Assembly: GCA_001970955.1 (NCBI GenBank)
Contig: MPUH01001057.1
Coordinates: forward strand, 1 to 25,062
Origin: Stentor coeruleus
Taxonomy: Eukaryota > Ciliophora > Heterotrichea > Heterotrichida > Stentoridae
Direction: 5' to 3'
DNA: 25,062 nucleotides
Shown here: positions 15,760-24,236 of the stretch, in pieces
Position numbering within the stretch: position 1 is the first letter of the stretch
Layout of the letters: each line of letters opens with the position of its first letter
Position numbers and translations under genes: made by a program
Notes under the pieces: model-generated
Seen by the model: only the letters and a program-made list of their open reading frames with translations
Told to the model about the DNA's origin: nothing
Database searches by the model: none

Positions 15760-16737
15760 ATGCTTAATAGCGATGAGGAAAATCCTATAATTAACGAGAA
15801 AAAGGAACTTTTGAATTTGCTAGTGAGAAGCTATGTTAGGGATAGAGAAAAAACTCAGATATTAAAGTTTTTTATGATGATGACAGATATTAAAGCTGAA
15901 AAAGATAAGAAAGTAAGGATGTTTATTGTGGGGAAGTTTTTTAGATATTGGTACAATTTCAATATATCCAAATTGCAAAAGCATCAGCAAAGAAGTGAGT
16001 ATATCAAAAACTTCAGACAAAAAACCAACACCCGAACCAAACACAAAATCTTCACATCCTTTCTCGAAATGCATAAAAAATCCTTCTTCAAGTTCCTTTT
16101 TAATCAAAAATCCTATAACCACTACAAGTCCATAACCCTCCTTAAATATTTCAAAGCCCTTTTTCGCAATTCCTACCAAATGCAAACAAAAAAATCTAAA
16201 ATCATAAATTCCATTTTATTCTACCACAAAAAGCTCAAATTATCTACCTTCTCAGCTTTAAAATTCCTACAAAATCGTTCCTACCTTTTCCGAATAAAAC
16301 TGACTATTTCCTTGAATTTCTCTACATCAAAACTAACAAAAAAATCTTTCCAAGCTTTAAAATTTTACCATAAAATTCGATGTAAAAAATTATCTGCTTA
16401 CAAAAATGCTCAAAAAAATCGGGTTTTCGACCTCCAGGCCGACACAATAAAAAAATGGATAAGTTCTGGGACTTACTTCAAAGCTAAAAATGAAGAAGAA
16501 TCTTATAAGTCATCATTAAAAAACAAAGAAAAAACATGGAAACTCGTCCAAAAAATAGCAAGTATTTGGATAGGGAAAATAAGAAAAAAAGTTTATCAAA
16601 GGCCAATACAAAGAAGTACTGTTTTAGTGCCACCTGTGACTCAAACTCATGTACTTTTATGTGAAAATTCATATGAACCTCGTTTAAGACCTCCACCTAG
16701 AAGGCTTAATCTATCAATTTCTAATAATTATAAGTAA
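15760..16737 (+). CDS. Sfi1-like repeat protein (probable centrin-binding/basal-body fibre)
   Basis: 325 residues from the ATG at 15760; the frame is open further upstream but holds no earlier ATG. The protein is very basic and rich in Phe, Lys and Tyr. It contains recurring units of about 25-35 residues with a Phe/Leu-x2-Trp/Phe core: KFFRYWYNF, KIFTSFLEM, LLKYFKALF, TFSALKFLQ, SFQALKFYH, TIKKWISSG and IASIWIGKI. This is the pattern of Sfi1 repeats, long helices that bind centrin in contractile and basal-body fibres. Sfi1-like proteins are abundant in ciliates and plausible in a contractile heterotrich. The C-terminal 40 residues are Pro/Arg-rich. Plus-strand composition changes abruptly inside the exon, from G-rich to C-rich, near 15960-16020. 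Family assignment is by repeat pattern only. Confidence 0.62.
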   Translation: MLNSDEENPIINEKKELLNLLVRSYVRDREKTQILKFFMMMTDIKAEKDKKVRMFIVGKFFRYWYNFNISKLQKHQQRSEYIKNFRQKTNTRTKHKIFTSFLEMHKKSFFKFLFNQKSYNHYKSITLLKYFKALFRNSYQMQTKKSKIINSILFYHKKLKLSTFSALKFLQNRSYLFRIKLTISLNFSTSKLTKKSFQALKFYHKIRCKKLSAYKNAQKNRVFDLQADTIKKWISSGTYFKAKNEEESYKSSLKNKEKTWKLVQKIASIWIGKIRKKVYQRPIQRSTVLVPPVTQTHVLLCENSYEPRLRPPPRRLNLSISNNYK

Positions 16738-16749
16738 ATAATTTTATTA

Positions 16750-19089
16750 TTAATCGTCTAATTCCCAAGCTACAGGGTTTTCATCACTTTCTGAATCAAC
16801 AGACTCACTACTTGAACTTGGTTTTGAACTTTTGTATGATGAGTCACCAAGAGGAGTAACTTTTTTTGTTGCTGCGGTTTCGTAACGGATTTGAACACCT
16901 GATTTCCAATGACCACTTTCTAAAGTACTACCAAACTTTAGGTCGCCATAACCATGGGGGACTCCATTTTCAAAGTCTCCTGTGAATATTTTCCCGTCTT
17001 TGAAACGCAAAGTTCCTTTACCTTCGCAGACACCATATATGAATCTACCATCGTATTGACCTTTTTCATTTTCTAATATACCTTTGCCATGATAAAGACC
17101 TAGTTCCCAGTCTCCACAATAGAATTCAACCTCACTTTGGAAAACCCCAAAACCTGATTTTTTACCCCTTCGCCAATAACCTTCATATATTTTCCCTAGA
17201 GCTGTTATTAAACGTCCTAAGCCATGCTTTTTACCATTTAAAAAACCTCCTTGATAAATCCGCCCTTTTTGTAATAGCACACCGTTACTATTTGGCATAC
17301 CTTTAAAGTCAACGTAACCACGATAAACTTTTTCTTTAGGCAAGTCAATCCAGTTCTCAAGTAGAGTTACTTCGAAATTCACATCTTCAGTTGGCTCGTA
17401 TTCAAATGAATATAAATTTTTAAAAATCTTATATGAAATCTGAAACAAAGGGTCCTGTCTAATTCTAATCTGTATTTCCTTAACATCAAACACAAAAATC
17501 TTCTTCTGCACATAAAACTCTGCATCACTTTCCTCAATTTCATCTGTTTTCCGATTTTCAATCACTAAATCTTTGCTTTCATTTTTCTCACTAAGCTCTT
17601 TACTCTCTTCAATATTTTTCTTAGAAATCGACCCTTCAGAAAGGACAAAATCAGCTATTTCCTTTCCAAGCTCATTCAAATCCTTAGCTTTTTCTTCCAT
17701 ATTTTTTCCTTCAAGAATAAATTCAGGACTATGCCCTTCATTTATTATCGATACATCAATATCAAACCTTTTATTCCCTTTAATTTTTCCTTCTTCATCA
17801 GAATCATTCATAGAAAAATTCCCTTCAACATCTTCATCTAAATTCGGTGCTTTTATCGATGGTATTTTAACTTCTTCTTCATCAGATGAGCTGTCAATAC
17901 TCGCACTTTTTTCTTTGTCACTATTTTTTCTATTATTTTTCATTATCGGCAATTGTAAAGAATTATTAATTTCCCCATATTTTATATCATCAATACTTGG
18001 TGTTTTTGGGCTTTTAACAATAGAAAGTTCATTTTTTTTTTTAAAACTTTCCATTTTCTGAGAATTATCTTGAGAGTTTTTAATAATATTAAGCTTGATA
18101 TTTGGGTTTATTGGTGATGCTGATTTTATTTCAAAAGTTTTTGTTCTCATACTTTCTGACACACTTTCGACTAATGATTGCTCAGTTTTTAATCTAGGTT
18201 TTTTGGAGAACGAGTCTTGTAAGGATTGTTTGATATCTTCTAAACGACTTGGATTTTGGTTAACAAGATTACCATTTCGCCAAATCCCAGTAGTCACTTC
18301 ACCTTTTACATTAGTCTCGGTGCCTATGCCATCAAATTTGTTCTTCATCCAAAAACCTTCATATTTTTTCCCATTAACCCAAGTGCAAATTCCATGACCT
18401 TGTTTCATTCCATTTGCAAACTGCCCTTCGTATATATAATCGTTGACCATTTTCAAGATCCCATTCCCATGCATTTTATTCCTTGCGTAATCTCCTTCAT
18501 ATTCACTTCCATCAGGCCAGGTATATTTTCCAATACCTTCTTGTTTATCGTGAGAAAAATCCCCAAAATATTCTTCTTTATTTTCCCAAGTCATTCTACC
18601 TTTTCCATGTCTCATCCCATCAGTAAAATTCCCATAATATGTCCAAGCTGCTACTTTTATTTGTTTTCCTAGCCCATGAGGCATTAAATTATTTATTTCT
18701 CCTTCGTATATTGTATCTTCACGGATGTTTACTATTTTAGCTTTGTCTTTAGGTCTAAGTCCTCGCCATTTACTATCAATAATCATGTTTGATTTGTATA
18801 GTCGTCCGTAACCTTTGATTTCGTTGCTTTTGAAAAACCCTTCGAAAATACCGATGTTAGGGATGTAATAAACCCCGATTCCATATTTATTGTCTTCAGA
18901 ATCGACTTGGCCAGTGTAAATTGAATCATCTTCAAACTTTATGGGTTTTATATGTCTAAGTTTGACTTCAGGGTAGACTTTTTGGGGGATTCTACTAAGA
19001 GAAGTGTACTCTTTGATTATTCCAAGGTCGATCAGTTTGGGAAAGGATTTATAGAGGTCTCCAAGTAAAGTACCTTTGATTAAATCCAT
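16750..19089 (-). CDS. MORN-repeat protein with two MORN arrays and an acidic linker
   Basis: 779 residues. The first MORN array (about 56-273) has units such as YEGEINNLMPHGLGK, YFGDFSHDKQEGIGK, YEGDYARNKMHGNG and YEGFWMKNKFDGIGT. A linker of about 300 residues rich in Ser, Lys, Glu and Asp follows (about 280-580) and is probably disordered. A second MORN array (about 587-737) includes YRGYVDFKGMPNSNG, YEGYWRRGKKSGFG and FTGDFENGVPHGYGD. The tail is Ser- and acid-rich and ends WELDD. MORN arrays form rigid scaffolds at membranes or on cortical and axonemal structures. There is no kinase or SET domain, so a structural role is likely. The stop is 12 nt from the stop of the convergent Sfi1-like gene. 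Confidence 0.9.
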   Translation of the reverse strand: MDLIKGTLLGDLYKSFPKLIDLGIIKEYTSLSRIPQKVYPEVKLRHIKPIKFEDDSIYTGQVDSEDNKYGIGVYYIPNIGIFEGFFKSNEIKGYGRLYKSNMIIDSKWRGLRPKDKAKIVNIREDTIYEGEINNLMPHGLGKQIKVAAWTYYGNFTDGMRHGKGRMTWENKEEYFGDFSHDKQEGIGKYTWPDGSEYEGDYARNKMHGNGILKMVNDYIYEGQFANGMKQGHGICTWVNGKKYEGFWMKNKFDGIGTETNVKGEVTTGIWRNGNLVNQNPSRLEDIKQSLQDSFSKKPRLKTEQSLVESVSESMRTKTFEIKSASPINPNIKLNIIKNSQDNSQKMESFKKKNELSIVKSPKTPSIDDIKYGEINNSLQLPIMKNNRKNSDKEKSASIDSSSDEEEVKIPSIKAPNLDEDVEGNFSMNDSDEEGKIKGNKRFDIDVSIINEGHSPEFILEGKNMEEKAKDLNELGKEIADFVLSEGSISKKNIEESKELSEKNESKDLVIENRKTDEIEESDAEFYVQKKIFVFDVKEIQIRIRQDPLFQISYKIFKNLYSFEYEPTEDVNFEVTLLENWIDLPKEKVYRGYVDFKGMPNSNGVLLQKGRIYQGGFLNGKKHGLGRLITALGKIYEGYWRRGKKSGFGVFQSEVEFYCGDWELGLYHGKGILENEKGQYDGRFIYGVCEGKGTLRFKDGKIFTGDFENGVPHGYGDLKFGSTLESGHWKSGVQIRYETAATKKVTPLGDSSYKSSKPSSSSESVDSESDENPVAWELDD

Positions 19090-19737
19090 GTTTTACAATG
19101 ATTTAAATAGTTATATGAATTAAATCGAATGATCATATATAGCCAAACAGTTTAATACTTCAAAAACTTATAAAAATAATCATACTTAAAGTAAAAAAGT
19201 ACTATATTTTAGCATTGAAATCATATTTATAGCAAAAAATAATATTCTATCTCGTAAAATTTTGTAGAGTATATATCACTAAATCTAATCACTACCATAA
19301 AAATTGATATATTTTAAATATGAAAAAGATTTATCTAAGAATATTTTATATAACACTCTAAAATTAACACTTGATTGGGTATTTAAAGAATATGATGCTT
19401 TTTTGATAAGACTAAAACTATGGTTATGAAATTTCCTTTAAAATAAAAAGATTCTTAAATATCAAAAAATACATCAATTGTATATATAAAAAAAGTTTGC
19501 CTCATAAGGTTCAGTTTTAGTAATTACATCAAATGTATAATGCAACTTTTATCCAAAATGCCTTACCCAATCTATCAATCTAAGATTTTACAAGGATTTT
19601 ATAAATAATTTCACAATCTAAGCTTTATTATCCTAGCTTATCCTTCAAACTTAGTAATCATTTTCATAACTAACCTCAATCAAAAAAGTTTATTTATTCA
19701 TATCAAAAAATATACCTCAACCTAATATCACATAAAA
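19090..19737. other. Divergent promoter region between MORN and DAHP synthase genes
   Basis: About 650 nt between two divergent starts. No ORF above about 20 codons was supported. The half next to the DAHP synthase gene is C-leaning on the plus strand, as is the start of that gene. Confidence 0.5.
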
Positions 19738-20892
19738 ATGCAAAGACCCTGGTTATCTTTACCATGTGTCCAGCAGCCTGATTACCAATCCTCTGAATCC
19801 TTACAAAGAGCATCAAATTTCCTAAGTGAAGCTCCTGGTCTTATAACCTATCAAGAGATTCAATCCTTAAAATCTCATCTTGCCTCATCAGCCGAAGGGT
19901 CTTCATTTATCTTACAAATAGGTGACTGTGCCGAAGCTTTTTCCGATTGTACTCACAATCTTCTAACAAGCAAAATCAGTCAATACACTGCTTATGCAAA
20001 TCATCTTCAACAATGTCTAAATAAACCAATTGTCCTTATCGGAAGAATCGCAGGACAATTCTGCAAGCCAAGATCTGAGCCTTACGAAACAATAAATGGA
20101 AGTAAAAATCATATAGGACAAGTTCTTTCATATAAAGGTGACATGGTTAATTCAATATCCCTAGACAATCGAGAACCAGATCCTGAAAGGTTAATAAAAA
20201 GTTACTTTTTATCAGCAACCGTGCACAATTTTATAAGAGCTAATGAGCCATCAATGTTTACATCACATGAAGCTTTACATATGATATATGAAAATTCTAT
20301 GACAAAATATCATGATGGAAAATTTATGAATTTCGGAGCTCATTTTGTATGGCTTGGGGAAAGGACAAGAAAACTTGGTCAAGCTCATGCTGAATATTTA
20401 TCTCATATAGACAATCCTGTTGGGATAAAAGTTGGACCTAATGCTGATTTGAATGAGCTTATTGAGATTATTAATAAGGTTAATATACAGAATCAATTAG
20501 GAAAAGTTGCTTTGATTATAAGACTTGGTATTAAGAATTATAAAAGCCAACTTGGGATGATTATTGATAAAGTTAAGGAATCAGGGAAAAAAGTTGTGTG
20601 GATGATTGACCCTTTACATGGAAATACATATAAAAGTTCGACTGGGTTTAAGACTAGAGATTTTACAACTGTTGTTGAAGAGACTTTGGGGTGTATTGAA
20701 ATTATTAGGAAAAACAATGAGATTGTTGCTGGATTACATCTTGAAGTTAGTTTTAGGGATGTTACTGAAGTTGTTGGGCTTGGGGTTTGTGATGAAGATC
20801 TTGGGAATTGCTATGAGACTTTATGTGACCCTAGGCTTAATCCTAAACAAACTATAGCTTTACTTAGTGAAGTTGCCGTAGCATTAAAATAA
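19738..20892 (+). CDS. Class II (plant-type) DAHP synthase
   Basis: 384 residues. It condenses phosphoenolpyruvate and erythrose 4-phosphate to DAHP, the first step of the shikimate pathway to aromatic amino acids. Class II landmarks appear in order: PWLSLPCVQQPDY (4-16), LQIGDCAEAF (59-68), RIAGQFCKPRS (103-113), KGDMVNS, TSHEAL, HFVWLGERTRKL (202-213), GIKVGPN and DPLHGNT (291-297). The four metal ligands of the Mycobacterium enzyme have counterparts at C64, H294, E336 and D364 (CDPRLN). The usual TECxGG segment reads TEVVGL, and the protein is shorter than plastid enzymes, with no targeting peptide and no N-terminal extension. The gene is single-exon, C-rich at its 5' end and G-rich at its 3' end. 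Confidence 0.93.
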   Translation: MQRPWLSLPCVQQPDYQSSESLQRASNFLSEAPGLITYQEIQSLKSHLASSAEGSSFILQIGDCAEAFSDCTHNLLTSKISQYTAYANHLQQCLNKPIVLIGRIAGQFCKPRSEPYETINGSKNHIGQVLSYKGDMVNSISLDNREPDPERLIKSYFLSATVHNFIRANEPSMFTSHEALHMIYENSMTKYHDGKFMNFGAHFVWLGERTRKLGQAHAEYLSHIDNPVGIKVGPNADLNELIEIINKVNIQNQLGKVALIIRLGIKNYKSQLGMIIDKVKESGKKVVWMIDPLHGNTYKSSTGFKTRDFTTVVEETLGCIEIIRKNNEIVAGLHLEVSFRDVTEVVGLGVCDEDLGNCYETLCDPRLNPKQTIALLSEVAVALK

Positions 20893-21381
20893 GTAGGTTT
20901 ACTCGGATGTTTGTGATTTTTGCTTTTAATAAAAAATTTGTATGTGTTTTAATGATTGAAGGTTTAAGTATCTTAGATTTGGTGAAATTATTGGATTTTT
21001 TTTTGAAATACTTTGCGGTTTAATTTCAAAAATTAAATTCTGATTTTAATTAGCCTGATATCTTTTATGATAAATAAGCAGACCCAATAATGAAATTGTT
21101 TAAGAATCTCTTTAGAAAATCAATATTATTATACAACCACAATAATTTTAACACCAAATCACAAATAAAATTCCTTAAAAACCGACAATTAAATCAACAA
21201 AAAACACCAAAAGCCCATATTCAAAAATCCCACAAAAAATCTACTCTTTCCCATACATTCCAACATCCAAAATCTTAAAAAATACAGTATCTCCCATATA
21301 AATCAAATATATTGCCAACAACCCCTAAAAAAAAAAAATTTTTTTCTTATCCAAAATCAATTATTATAATTAATAACTCTA
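20893..21381. other. Intergenic region with a short candidate ORF and an A12T7 tract
   Basis: The only candidate gene is the 62-codon frame listed separately at 21090-21278. A run of 12 A followed by 7 T occupies 21327-21345, between that frame and the convergent cold-shock-domain gene. Nothing else was recognised. Confidence 0.5.
21090..21278 (+). CDS. Possible short basic hypothetical protein
   Basis: An ATG-to-TAA frame of 62 residues, very rich in Lys, Asn, Gln and His, beginning MKLFKNLFRKSILLY. The first 15 residues could form a short amphipathic basic helix, as in a mitochondrial presequence. There is no recognised family. The amino-acid make-up is what A/C-rich sequence would give by chance, so the call is weak. 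Confidence 0.25.
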   Translation: MKLFKNLFRKSILLYNHNNFNTKSQIKFLKNRQLNQQKTPKAHIQKSHKKSTLSHTFQHPKS

Positions 21382-22152
21382 TTAATTAATCGATTTCGAA
21401 TTCCCTTTATCTTGTCTTACTTGTATCTGAGTAGCACTCAATATTTCCTTGCCATTTTCTACAAAGCTTTTCAGGTTGAATTCAAGGTGGATTGGTATTT
21501 TGTTATAAACACAATCTTTGAATTTTCTTAGATTTACTCCAGATAAGACCAATTCATCTTCACATAAAAACACTTTTAATGACTGAGTTTTTATAAAACC
21601 ATATCTGGTTTTAAGTCGATATTTTTTCAAAATCCCTGAATACCTTTTTTCAGATATAATTTCATTATGATGATAACATCTTGTTTTCCTTTTATAAGAT
21701 CTATTTCCAATGTTTTCTTTTGGTTGTAAACATGAAAAGCTTTGTACTTTTAGGTTTTCAAGCAATTTGTCTGAAAAAATGTTGTTTTTTTCTAGCTCAT
21801 CTATGCCTTTTAAATTATTTGATAATATTTTTACTGTTTTAGGATTAGGGACAAAAACTTTATGCCGATAATTTAAATTATATCCAGAGCTTTTGGGTTC
21901 TTTAAGGGTTTCTAAATTACTTAGAATTCTTGAAGAGTCTGGCTGGCTTGGGATTTTATGTAAATCTGATGGGTTGGCGAAAGGACGATTTTTTTTTGAT
22001 CTTGATAAATTCAATTGGATTTTAGTAGTTGGGTGTATACTAGAAGATGATTTTGAATTTATGCTAAGAGTTGCGATTTGGCTGCAGCTACTTGAAATTA
22101 TTGATGATAAGTTTTGAGTTAAGGACGATGATGGGCTTAAAGCAGAGTTCAT
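21382..22152 (-). CDS. Protein with a divergent cold-shock-like domain and Ser-rich head
   Basis: 256 residues. Residues 1-60 are Ser-rich and probably disordered. Residues 60-165 are basic and unrecognised. Residues about 171-247 resemble an OB-fold cold-shock domain: YSGILKKYRLKTRYGFIKTQ, then KVFLCEDELVLSG, then KIPIHLEFNL and SATQIQV. These line up with the family order GxVKWF..GYGFI, VFVH, VxF and A..V. The aromatic residues that bind nucleic acid are only partly kept (Tyr, Phe in YGFI; Phe in VFL). An RNA-binding role is therefore plausible but not shown. ATG start and TAA stop, single exon. Confidence 0.6.
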   Translation of the reverse strand: MNSALSPSSSLTQNLSSIISSSCSQIATLSINSKSSSSIHPTTKIQLNLSRSKKNRPFANPSDLHKIPSQPDSSRILSNLETLKEPKSSGYNLNYRHKVFVPNPKTVKILSNNLKGIDELEKNNIFSDKLLENLKVQSFSCLQPKENIGNRSYKRKTRCYHHNEIISEKRYSGILKKYRLKTRYGFIKTQSLKVFLCEDELVLSGVNLRKFKDCVYNKIPIHLEFNLKSFVENGKEILSATQIQVRQDKGNSKSIN

Positions 22153-23480
22153 TTATATTCAATAAAAAAATCAGAATATCATAGTCTTTAATTTTGATAA
22201 TAGTTTTTAAATAGAAAATACTTTTAGATAGAACTAAGAGTAATTGATTGTATCAGTATGATAAATTGGGATTTTGAGAAAGATATTAAAGAATTTTAGA
22301 TTGAAATTGAAAATAGAAAACTTGTAGTAAAGGTTTTAATAAATCGTCTATTAAATATGTAATGGTATATCAAAGTCTATTATAATAAAATGTATTTTTC
22401 TTACAGATCTAAGACGGTATTATTAGAATATTTTAAAACAAAGCGTAATCTAAAAATCTATATGCTTAGGAAATATAAAATTTTTATTTTTATAAGATTA
22501 ATTTTAAGAATAGATTTGTAAAGGTTATCTTTATATATAAATATAATATTATGATTCTAATAAAGATAATTGATTTATTCGGTATCATAACTAGGATAAT
22601 TTATACCTTTTAAAGTTGTTTTGGCTTTCATATTTTGGATTTTAATTACAACGAGAAGAGGGCTCTTATTTTTTTAAATTGGTTTCTGAAGAAAAAACTA
22701 GTGAATAAGGGTGAAATTTTTGTGTTAAATAATCATAATGAATGCTATTGGTGTTGTGGAGAGGGTAAATTCAATGAAAAAAAATACCGTTGCCAAAATT
22801 CTATTTACAAAACTTGGATATTTTTAACTGAAAATACGCAATTTATAGATTAGATTTCAGATTTTTAAGCTAGTTTTATTGTTGTATGAGTTGAAAATTT
22901 GAATTAATGCTTTTTTAGACTTTATATGAATATGAGTAAAATATATCAATAGTTAGTGATAACCCTTTTATTCTTATCTTCCATCATTTTCCTTTAATTT
23001 TTCTTCTTTAGTTCCACGTTATGCACCTTCATTTCTTGATTTTCGCGAGAATTTATATCATATATAGTTATCTCAATATAAATATTTGTATCTATAAATA
23101 ATATCACTAATCCCATACATTTTTTATATCAAACTAAAAAGCACATCATCATTTTAGAAGTAATTCATTTTTTAAAACATTATAAAAGTATATATATAGA
23201 ATTACCCATTTAAAATTTATGATAATTTTACAGACTTAAACACTTAACTTTAAAAAAATCATTTGAAATTATCTAATCTTCAATAGAAAATCTTTACACA
23301 AACCAATAATTATTTATATTTTTTATATTTATAAATTTTATATTCCTTAATATCATAAGCAACTCTCTAAGCTTATCATTAAATATTAGTTTATATTATA
23401 ATAAAAATACTCTATAGGTTTACTTTGATTTTATATTTCATAATCTTAAAACTCTCATTTTTTAACCTAAAATTAGCTAC
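22153..23480. other. Long AT-rich intergenic region
   Basis: About 1.3 kb. The only notable item is a plus-strand open stretch without ATG at 22614-22853, ending in TAG. It encodes a Cys/Trp-containing segment (ECYWCCGEGKFNEKKYRC). It may be a fragment of a decayed gene or chance. From about 22970 the plus strand is C/T-rich. No RNA gene was recognised. Confidence 0.45.
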
Positions 23481-24236
23481 TTAAACTAGCTTATTACGAT
23501 GCTCTTTATGGTAGATATACTGACTAGTTCTCCTATTGATGCCATTGAAATCATCCTTATGAGCTTCATCATACTTTTTTTTGCTTGAATAAAATTCGTG
23601 GATTTTATACCCGAAATTGCTTGGGGGGAAATCTTCAGAGTAATGAGGATAGTTGTAAATTAGCTTACCTTCAGCTTTAAGCCTTAAAAGGTCATTTTTG
23701 TTTTGCAAAGCTACATCGATAAGATCATTGGATATCAGGTGATTATTAGCAAAAATAAATGTTGTTGTTGAAAAGTACCAGGTTAAAGCTAGAGCAGTGT
23801 TTTGATAGGCAAATATGCCTAGGGATTTATATCTTGGTAAAGCAACAAAATAGTTGAAAGCCCCCATAAGAGCAATCCCACCAAAGAAACGTAAGTACTC
23901 AAAGGCTTTGATAACCATGTACGATGAATTAAATTTTTCAAAACTTTGACTTGAGCTCATGTTTGATGTATAGCCTAAATTGTAAGCTTGGATCATTAGT
24001 TTGGAAAGAATGAAGTTTTCTCTGTAGTTATTAATCGGAGTAATCTTTGCCTCTTTGACGTAATTTTTAAACTCCTCTGGACGTACTTTCTGTTTGTACA
24101 CGAAGTACTCGTGTAGAGGTCTTTCAGGGACTGAGTTCACAATAGCTTCTTCTTCACTAGTGAGCGCCACACCATAACTTGGCTTAAGTCTTACCAAATC
24201 AATTTGATAGTCAGGGATCACTGATTCCTCTGCCAT
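23481..24236 (-). CDS. Unrecognised protein with two membrane segments (possibly mitochondrial)
   Basis: 251 residues. A hydrophilic N-terminal part (1-112) is followed by two hydrophobic segments (about 114-133, RFFGGIALMGAFNYFVAL, and about 141-163, IFAYQNTALALTWYFSTTTF). A charged C-terminal part (170-251) follows, rich in Tyr, Lys and Asp. There is no signal peptide, catalytic motif or recognised family. Ciliate respiratory complexes contain many lineage-specific subunits with this size and layout, so a mitochondrial membrane subunit is one possibility, on general form only. The sense strand just before the ATG reads TTTATATATAAATGG, shared with the gene at 15397. ATG start and TAA stop. 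Confidence 0.7.
   Translation of the reverse strand: MAEESVIPDYQIDLVRLKPSYGVALTSEEEAIVNSVPERPLHEYFVYKQKVRPEEFKNYVKEAKITPINNYRENFILSKLMIQAYNLGYTSNMSSSQSFEKFNSSYMVIKAFEYLRFFGGIALMGAFNYFVALPRYKSLGIFAYQNTALALTWYFSTTTFIFANNHLISNDLIDVALQNKNDLLRLKAEGKLIYNYPHYSEDFPPSNFGYKIHEFYSSKKKYDEAHKDDFNGINRRTSQYIYHKEHRNKLV

Noticed and set aside
17573-18672. Long plus-strand Ser/Phe-rich frames opposite the MORN gene
   Set aside because: They mirror the Ser/Glu/Lys-rich linker and MORN repeats on the other strand. Their composition is that of antisense shadows.
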